A DNA stretch of 64,000 bases, from positions 372,001 to 436,000 of the forward strand of contig CAWHAL010000001.1 of NCBI GenBank assembly GCA_963827315.1, written 5' to 3'. This DNA comes from CAVXEF01 sp963827315 (GTDB lineage Bacteria > Planctomycetota > Phycisphaerae > Sedimentisphaerales > Anaerobacaceae). The notes below the pieces were generated by a model. The model was not told where the DNA came from, searched no databases, and worked only from the letters and a program-made list of their open reading frames with translations. A program made the translations under genes and the position numbers. Position 1 is the first letter of the stretch, and each line of letters opens with the position of its first letter. Shown here one piece after another: positions 60,153 to 64,000 of this stretch.

Positions 60153-60633
60153 TCAACAGATTAAGCTCAATGCTATGCGGTCTTCTATTTTTTAGTAATG
60201 CTTTATACCCACTTCGGCAGATTAATATTATCGAATCGTAACCCAACTTCTTTGCTGCCGAAAACATCATTGCATCTACCGTAACTCTGCGATCATACAA
60301 GTTTTCATCATCCGTACCGTTTAATATATCCATCATAAGTTTATTATCTTGGTAGTGCGGAATAATTTGTTTCCATATCTCTTCCTCGGAAAAACCAAAA
60401 ACCGGATTATTAACAGTTGCTCTTTCAGGGACATCGTTTGGATGGCCATAATACTCCGCTTGTAAATAGGTAGAGGCAAAAAATTTGCCGCGTTTTTTAT
60501 ATGCATCGGGATCGCACGGTGTTACATGCCACCATTCCCCAGCGTTAATTTTACGAATAAGGAAATCTTTCAAGGCATGACCTTTTATGCCGACACATGC
60601 CTGTGGTTTCTTAACGGTCTCCTTTCGACCCAT
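60145..60633 (-). CDS. ADP-ribosyltransferase-like protein in the restriction operon
   Basis: 162 residues from ATG 60633. Not a standard DpnII-system gene. Several phrases fit the ART fold: EWWHVTP (His36, first strand), GKFFAST...AEYYG at about 49-63 (second motif, with Ser54/Thr55 and the helix after it), ATVNNPVFG (strand typical of ART-like toxins and MuF-linked domains), KKLGYDSIIL, and the end RRPHSIELNLL with Glu156 as candidate catalytic Glu. The fold call is by pattern only. It lies 17 bases after the methylase and overlaps the endonuclease gene by 8, so it is co-expressed with both. Alternative: a specificity or control protein of the system. The base composition matches the island, not the chromosome. 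Confidence 0.5.
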   Translation of the reverse strand: MGRKETVKKPQACVGIKGHALKDFLIRKINAGEWWHVTPCDPDAYKKRGKFFASTYLQAEYYGHPNDVPERATVNNPVFGFSEEEIWKQIIPHYQDNKLMMDILNGTDDENLYDRRVTVDAMMFSAAKKLGYDSIILICRSGYKALLKNRRPHSIELNLLNV

Positions 60634-60650
60634 ATTTATATTCCTCAATT

Positions 60651-61508
60651 TTAAGGCAAGGAACAAAACTCAGGGTGTTTTTCTTCTGTTTCAGTTTTAT
60701 TATGAAATGAAAATGGATATTTCAGCACGAGTACATCATTCAGTCTTGGAATTGCAAATTTATCCAAGTATTTTTGTTCCGAATCTATCCCTACAAAATT
60801 TCTGTTATTCCTCAATGCGACTACCCCCGTAGTTGCACTTCCACAGAAAGGATCGAGAACAATGTCTCCTTCTTTGCTTGATGACAAAATTATTCGTTCC
60901 AAAAGTGCTTCCGGCTTTTGCGTAGGGTGCTTGCCATATTTTTTCTCGTCGTTCTTGGGAGTTGCTATTGCCCAGACGCTTCGCATTTGTTTGTTAGGTT
61001 TTTTGAGAAAGTCCTCGCCCCAATTTCTATCCTTCACCAGTTTATAATTGAAATAATGCTTTGCTTTTTTATCTTTTCTAGCCCATAGCAGTGTTTCATG
61101 GCTGGCCGTGAACATCCGACAGGCAAGGTTTGGCGAGGCATTCGGTTTAAACCAACATATATCATTTATTAAATGCCACCCTTGCTTCTGCAAAGCAAAC
61201 CCGCAGGCATAAATAGAGTGATAAGTACCGGATATCCATAAAGAACCATTTTGTTTCAGGATACGACGACAAGCCTCAATCCATTTGTAATAGAATTCAT
61301 AATCCTTCTCAATCCCATTACTCTTATCCCAGTTGCCTTTATTTACACTTACACGTTTACCAGCGTGGCAGGTAAAGCCACCGTTGGAAAGATTGTAAGG
61401 CGGGTCGGCGAATATTAAATCTATGCTTTCATCGGGCAGACCGTTTAACACCTCAATCACATCGCCGTTGAAAATCCTTACTCCTCTTTGCGTATAATAT
61501 GCCTTCAT
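60651..61508 (-). CDS. DpnA-type adenine-N6 DNA methyltransferase
   Basis: 285 residues, beta-class amino-methyltransferase. Motif IV is FADPPYNLSNGG near the start; the DpnA-like run SVNKGNWDKS and GSLWISGTYHSIYACGFALQ follow. The AdoMet motif I (DPFCGSATTGVVA) and the ending FVGIDSEQKYLDK come after GKHPTQKPEALLERII, as in the M.DpnIIB/M.HinfI group. Members methylate GATC (DpnA, also on single strands) or GANTC; with a DpnII-type nuclease next door GATC is favoured. A second, DpnM-type methylase, normally part of DpnII systems, is absent. First gene of the island operon. Confidence 0.92.
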   Translation of the reverse strand: MKAYYTQRGVRIFNGDVIEVLNGLPDESIDLIFADPPYNLSNGGFTCHAGKRVSVNKGNWDKSNGIEKDYEFYYKWIEACRRILKQNGSLWISGTYHSIYACGFALQKQGWHLINDICWFKPNASPNLACRMFTASHETLLWARKDKKAKHYFNYKLVKDRNWGEDFLKKPNKQMRSVWAIATPKNDEKKYGKHPTQKPEALLERIILSSSKEGDIVLDPFCGSATTGVVALRNNRNFVGIDSEQKYLDKFAIPRLNDVLVLKYPFSFHNKTETEEKHPEFCSLP

Positions 61509-61780
61509 TGGTTTTTATCTTGCAGACTTTTCGATCACTCCTTTTTCGTCAACCGCCGCAAGGTTTTTACTTGCCCGGTTGCTTAATTCTACGATTTACA
61601 GAAAAAACAAACAAGGCAATTTTAAGATTGTCGCGATTCCTCCGAAGGGCTGTTTTTGCAGACAAATGCACCAAAACGGACGGCGGGTAATTTGGTCGAT
61701 AGTCGCTTGTCGTTAGTCGATAGTCTTTCTACCGCTTACTTACGTGCGCGGCTCTGTAACCCACGCAATAACCCCCGACT

Positions 61781-61812
61781 ACGACCCCTGCCTACGACTT
61801 GCAGGGGCAGGC
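61781..61812 (+). repeat. Island-flanking direct repeat, right copy
   Basis: Partner of the 58595-58626 repeat: ACGACCCCTGCCTACGACTT then GCAGGGGCAGGC, 30 of 32 bases the same. About 3.2 kb separates the copies. Confidence 0.65.
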
Positions 61813-61916
61813 TATTCGAGGGCAAGCTTGGGGGGCTAAACATAAAGCGAACCTCGCCCCGATGGGATAGCAAACAGCGCATCCCACGGGGTAAACTTAT
61901 GCAACCTCGGCCAGAG

Positions 61917-62049
61917 TAACCCCCACCACAGGGGTGGGGGTTAAATAACAACGCCTAAACGACAGGCGTTGATTTGGGGTAAGCGAACCCTCGCGCGGGC
62001 AACCCCACGTGAAACGTGGGGCTAAATACGCCGCCGACAAGGTCGGCGG
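61917..62049. repeat. Array of four perfect hairpins
   Basis: Four consecutive inverted repeats: TAACCCCCACC/GGTGGGGGTTA (61917-61943), CAACGCCT/AGGCGTTG (61949-61971), CCCCACGT/ACGTGGGG (62003-62021), CCGCCGAC/GTCGGCGG (62031-62049). All have 3-7 base loops. Two are followed by TAAATA-type linkers. None has a T-run, so they are not ordinary terminators. Confidence 0.65.
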
Positions 62050-62139
62050 TATGGGGTTAACGGAATTGGTGGAGCCCCTGTTCTTGGCCGAGGGAGCAAA
62101 ACTCGAGGATCCCGCCGGAGGCGGGTAAACTTCGCTGCG

Positions 62140-63738
62140 CTACGAGGGCAGGCAAGCAATCGTGTCAGTCGTTTTAGTTGCGCCCGCCTCTGTGCTGGTT
62201 TCTATCCCGGGGCGCATTGTTGTCCATAGGTGCATCGTTGTCCCTGCGCGATCTTTATCCCTGCGTGTATCTTTGACCTCGGTTTTTTGTTCACCGGCCG
62301 GTCGAGACGGCGGACCTTTCTCAAAGATGCCCAGCCCACCCCGCCTGCCAACGACAGGTGGGGACGGAGTCTTCACCTGTTCCGGCTGGGTCAGATTGGC
62401 CTCTCGCAACGGAACAGACGCGGGCTTGTGCTCAGCAGGCGTGGTCACCAAATTCCTGTGCTCGGTCGGCGACGTTACAGAACCTTTGTGTTCCGAGGGT
62501 GGTTGAACTGTCTTGGGACCCGCCGACGCGGACTCCCAGCGGTTTCGTTCCTCGCTGAACTTGTGCAGGTCGGTCGCCTGCCTATAGAGATTCTGTCGTG
62601 CGTCGGTTTTGAGCTGCTCAAACTTCATTGGGTTCTTCTTGTCGGCGGCGACCGTGCTCAGCGGCTCGGCCATCAGAATGTTCCTTCGCTGCGAGTCGGG
62701 CAACCCGGTCTGCAGGGTCTTCACCTCGTGATATATCCTCGGCGGACGAAGGTCCCTGTCGGCGCGGCGGAGGTCGTACTCATGGCGCTGGTGCTCCTCC
62801 CAGTCAGGTTCAATCCTGCGGTGGCTCCAGCGGTCATGCTCATAAATCGGGTCGTACCACGTATGTCGCTGCTCGCACTCAAACCACGGGTAGATGCCGA
62901 TGCCGACGTAGACATCATCGTAGTAATCGCCGAAGTAGTAGTGGCTGTAACGCGGACAGGTGAACATGCTAAACTGCAACGTGCCGATATCGACGACAAC
63001 GCTGAGCGAGAGAGAGAACCCGGGCCTCTCATAGACGGTCCTTGGGAAATAGACCGGCGCAAACAATACGCCGCGGCGTCCCAGGGAGTAGTCCCAGTGC
63101 CCCTCGACGAATACATAACCCCGTGGCGTCCAAACGTAGTGAGACGGCGCCCATACCCAGTCCGCCTGAGCCACCAGCCAGTAACCTGAACGCAGAACAT
63201 ACTGACCATGATACCAATACCAGCAGGGCGGCACCCAAATATTGTCCGTGGATGGCGAGAGCCCCTGCGGCTGCACATTGTCGAGTGCCGGCGGGGCCGG
63301 GAGATACTCGATTTGCTGAACGTCGGTCACCGGCGTCCAGAAACCAGGTACCCACTGCCAACCTTCAGGCACATGGGCCCAGTAGCCGGGCACCCAGTAC
63401 CTGTTCGGCGGAGCGGCTCTCCAGCAACCGCTGACCCAGATGTAGCTGTTTCGTTCCCCATCCCAGCCCCAGTATCCCGACACCCAGACAAATTGATTGC
63501 CCGTCGGCCTTTCTGCCGGGGGGTTTTCCACTATGTTGGGTGGCGGCTGGGTCGGGGCCACCAGGCCCTGCTGAACCTGCAAGTCGACTGGTTCGGCAAA
63601 GGCCTCATGCACGGGGCCTCGGTTCAAAACCTCAGGTTGCTCCTGTGCCAGCGTCGGTGGGGGCGCCTCGCTGGCCTCACCATAGAGCAGACCGGCCGTC
63701 AGGGCCAGTGTTATTACAATCATAATCGCGGTTTTCAT
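62140..63738 (-). CDS. YXWGXW-repeat secreted protein
   Basis: 532 residues from ATG 63738 (MKTAIMIVITLALTAGLLYG, a signal peptide), with AAAGGGG upstream. The middle has repeated aromatic units of the YXWGXW kind: VWVSGYWGWDGERN, IWVSGCWRAAPPNRYWVPGY, WQWVPGFWTP, YVLRSGYWLV, VWTPRGYVFVEGHW. A Tyr/Asp/His-rich segment and a long Arg/Glu/Pro-rich C-terminal half follow. Probably a surface or periplasmic structural protein. The last 30 residues look out of frame: a shift near 62245 would instead give DNDAPMDNNAPRDRNQHRGG and a stop at 62174, a more natural hydrophilic end. Confidence 0.78.
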   Translation of the reverse strand: MKTAIMIVITLALTAGLLYGEASEAPPPTLAQEQPEVLNRGPVHEAFAEPVDLQVQQGLVAPTQPPPNIVENPPAERPTGNQFVWVSGYWGWDGERNSYIWVSGCWRAAPPNRYWVPGYWAHVPEGWQWVPGFWTPVTDVQQIEYLPAPPALDNVQPQGLSPSTDNIWVPPCWYWYHGQYVLRSGYWLVAQADWVWAPSHYVWTPRGYVFVEGHWDYSLGRRGVLFAPVYFPRTVYERPGFSLSLSVVVDIGTLQFSMFTCPRYSHYYFGDYYDDVYVGIGIYPWFECEQRHTWYDPIYEHDRWSHRRIEPDWEEHQRHEYDLRRADRDLRPPRIYHEVKTLQTGLPDSQRRNILMAEPLSTVAADKKNPMKFEQLKTDARQNLYRQATDLHKFSEERNRWESASAGPKTVQPPSEHKGSVTSPTEHRNLVTTPAEHKPASVPLREANLTQPEQVKTPSPPVVGRRGGLGIFEKGPPSRPAGEQKTEVKDTRRDKDRAGTTMHLWTTMRPGIETSTEAGATKTTDTIACLPS

Positions 63739-63929
63739 CTGGTTCCCCTTTCCTAATGGCTGAGTCATACAATACTACCAAGGAATTTCTTATATTAGAC
63801 GCTTAACTGCACAACTTAATTGCATTTCAATACCAAAATTTTTTCCGCACTGCAATGGTCCTAAGCCATTTTGCATCAGCCCTAAATCTCCCGCGTTTTT
63901 TCAACAGAGGCCGACGGGCGAAGCCGGGG

Positions 63930-64000
63930 TCAGGTCTGAAATCTGGCGATTACGAATGCTCCGATGAAGTTACTCGCTATGACTACGAGAATGGCAATAC
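63930..64000 (-). CDS. Possible C-terminal end of a membrane protein, cut by the window edge
   Basis: The minus-strand frame open from the right edge reads IAILVVIASNFIGAFVIARF then QT and stop (63930-63932). This is a plausible last transmembrane helix with a short tail. Too little is visible to name a family, and the frame could be chance. The 190 bases between this stop and the start of the YXWGXW gene show nothing definite. Confidence 0.3.
   Translation of the reverse strand, partial: IAILVVIASNFIGAFVIARFQT

Larger units (their letters stand above)
61509..62139. other. Gene-free region right of the restriction island
   Basis: No credible gene. It contains the right copy of the island-flanking repeat, the array of four hairpins, and recurring GGGTAAACTT words (near 61890 and 62123, and also at 58668 on the other side of the island). 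The promoter of the island operon should lie just upstream of 61508, where the sequence is AT-rich but shows no clear boxes. Confidence 0.5.

Noticed and set aside
61941..61975. Integron attC site (GTTAAATAACAACGCCT resembles attC ends)
   Set aside because: The inverted repeat is too short, has no second pair of core boxes or extrahelical bases, and there is no integrase or cassette gene.
62230..63189. A 319-codon plus-strand open frame opposite the YXWGXW gene
   Set aside because: A shadow of the repetitive minus-strand gene, with no recognisable domain or start signal.

Overview
The window looks like a chromosomal segment of a Planctomycetota bacterium, probably of the Phycisphaerae/Sedimentisphaerales type. 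This placement is an inference. It rests on the combination of tandem SPFH genes with a metal P-type ATPase, a PilMNO/PilB/PilT/GspF cluster with pseudopilins, an exosortase-exopolysaccharide locus with a giant TPR protein, beta-solenoid DUF4097-like lipoproteins, and the style of intergenic repeats. No rRNA or ribosomal protein gene is present to fix it. Base composition is near 50% GC, with an AT-rich island at about 57.6-61.6 kb.

Layout. 0-14.3 kb: an ABC-2 permease on the minus strand. Divergent from it is a plus-strand run of three SPFH (HflK/HflC-type) proteins, a heavy-metal P1B ATPase, an ABC ATPase, its permease, a membrane-anchored helical protein and a UvrD/PcrA helicase. 14.4-21.5 kb: a potassium-uptake operon with a good sigma-70 promoter, a c-di-AMP (ydaO/yuaA) riboswitch, an intrinsic terminator, two mini-genes (one is kdpF), kdpA, kdpB, kdpC and a KdpD-like protein that has lost its kinase domain. 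21.6-23.2 kb: pgi and a tRNA-Val. 23.3-31.8 kb (minus): pilM, pilN, pilO, a PilP/GspC-like gene, pilB/gspE, pilT, gspF and two pseudopilins. 32.3-38 kb: gpsA, purE, a MEMO protein, a small Cys-rich protein, an MtfA-like peptidase and a GT39-type glycosyltransferase. 38.1-45.4 kb: tRNA-Thr, archease and RtcB, two DUF4097-like paralogues flanking an EreA/ChaN-like protein, an ECF sigma factor with a small membrane partner, and a PEGA lipoprotein. 45.4-57.2 kb (minus): the exosortase/exopolysaccharide locus (Wza-like export protein, exosortase, EpsI-like protein, giant TPR protein, Wzc-like kinase, sugar epimerase). 57.2-62.1 kb: a repeat-rich AT-rich stretch carrying a restriction-modification island with a DpnA-type methylase, an ADP-ribosyltransferase-like protein, a DpnII-type endonuclease and a 5'-truncated MutH/Sau3AI-type endonuclease. 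62.1-64 kb: a YXWGXW-repeat surface protein.

The strongest observations are three. First, potassium uptake appears to be controlled by a c-di-AMP riboswitch while the linked KdpD can no longer be a histidine kinase. Second, the restriction island has an unexpected ART-fold candidate and a second nuclease remnant. Third, the DNA next to that island holds several unexplained structured elements: a pair of hairpin elements with a compensatory base change, eight helically phased A-tracts, a heptamer array and a run of four perfect hairpins.

Caution. At least four single-base frameshifts interrupt otherwise continuous genes (near 2,345; 9,400; 50,160; 50,050), and a fifth is possible near 62,245. 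Most lie in or beside short homopolymers, so assembly or sequencing indels are as likely as real mutations. All functional calls come from reading motifs by eye; no database search was run.
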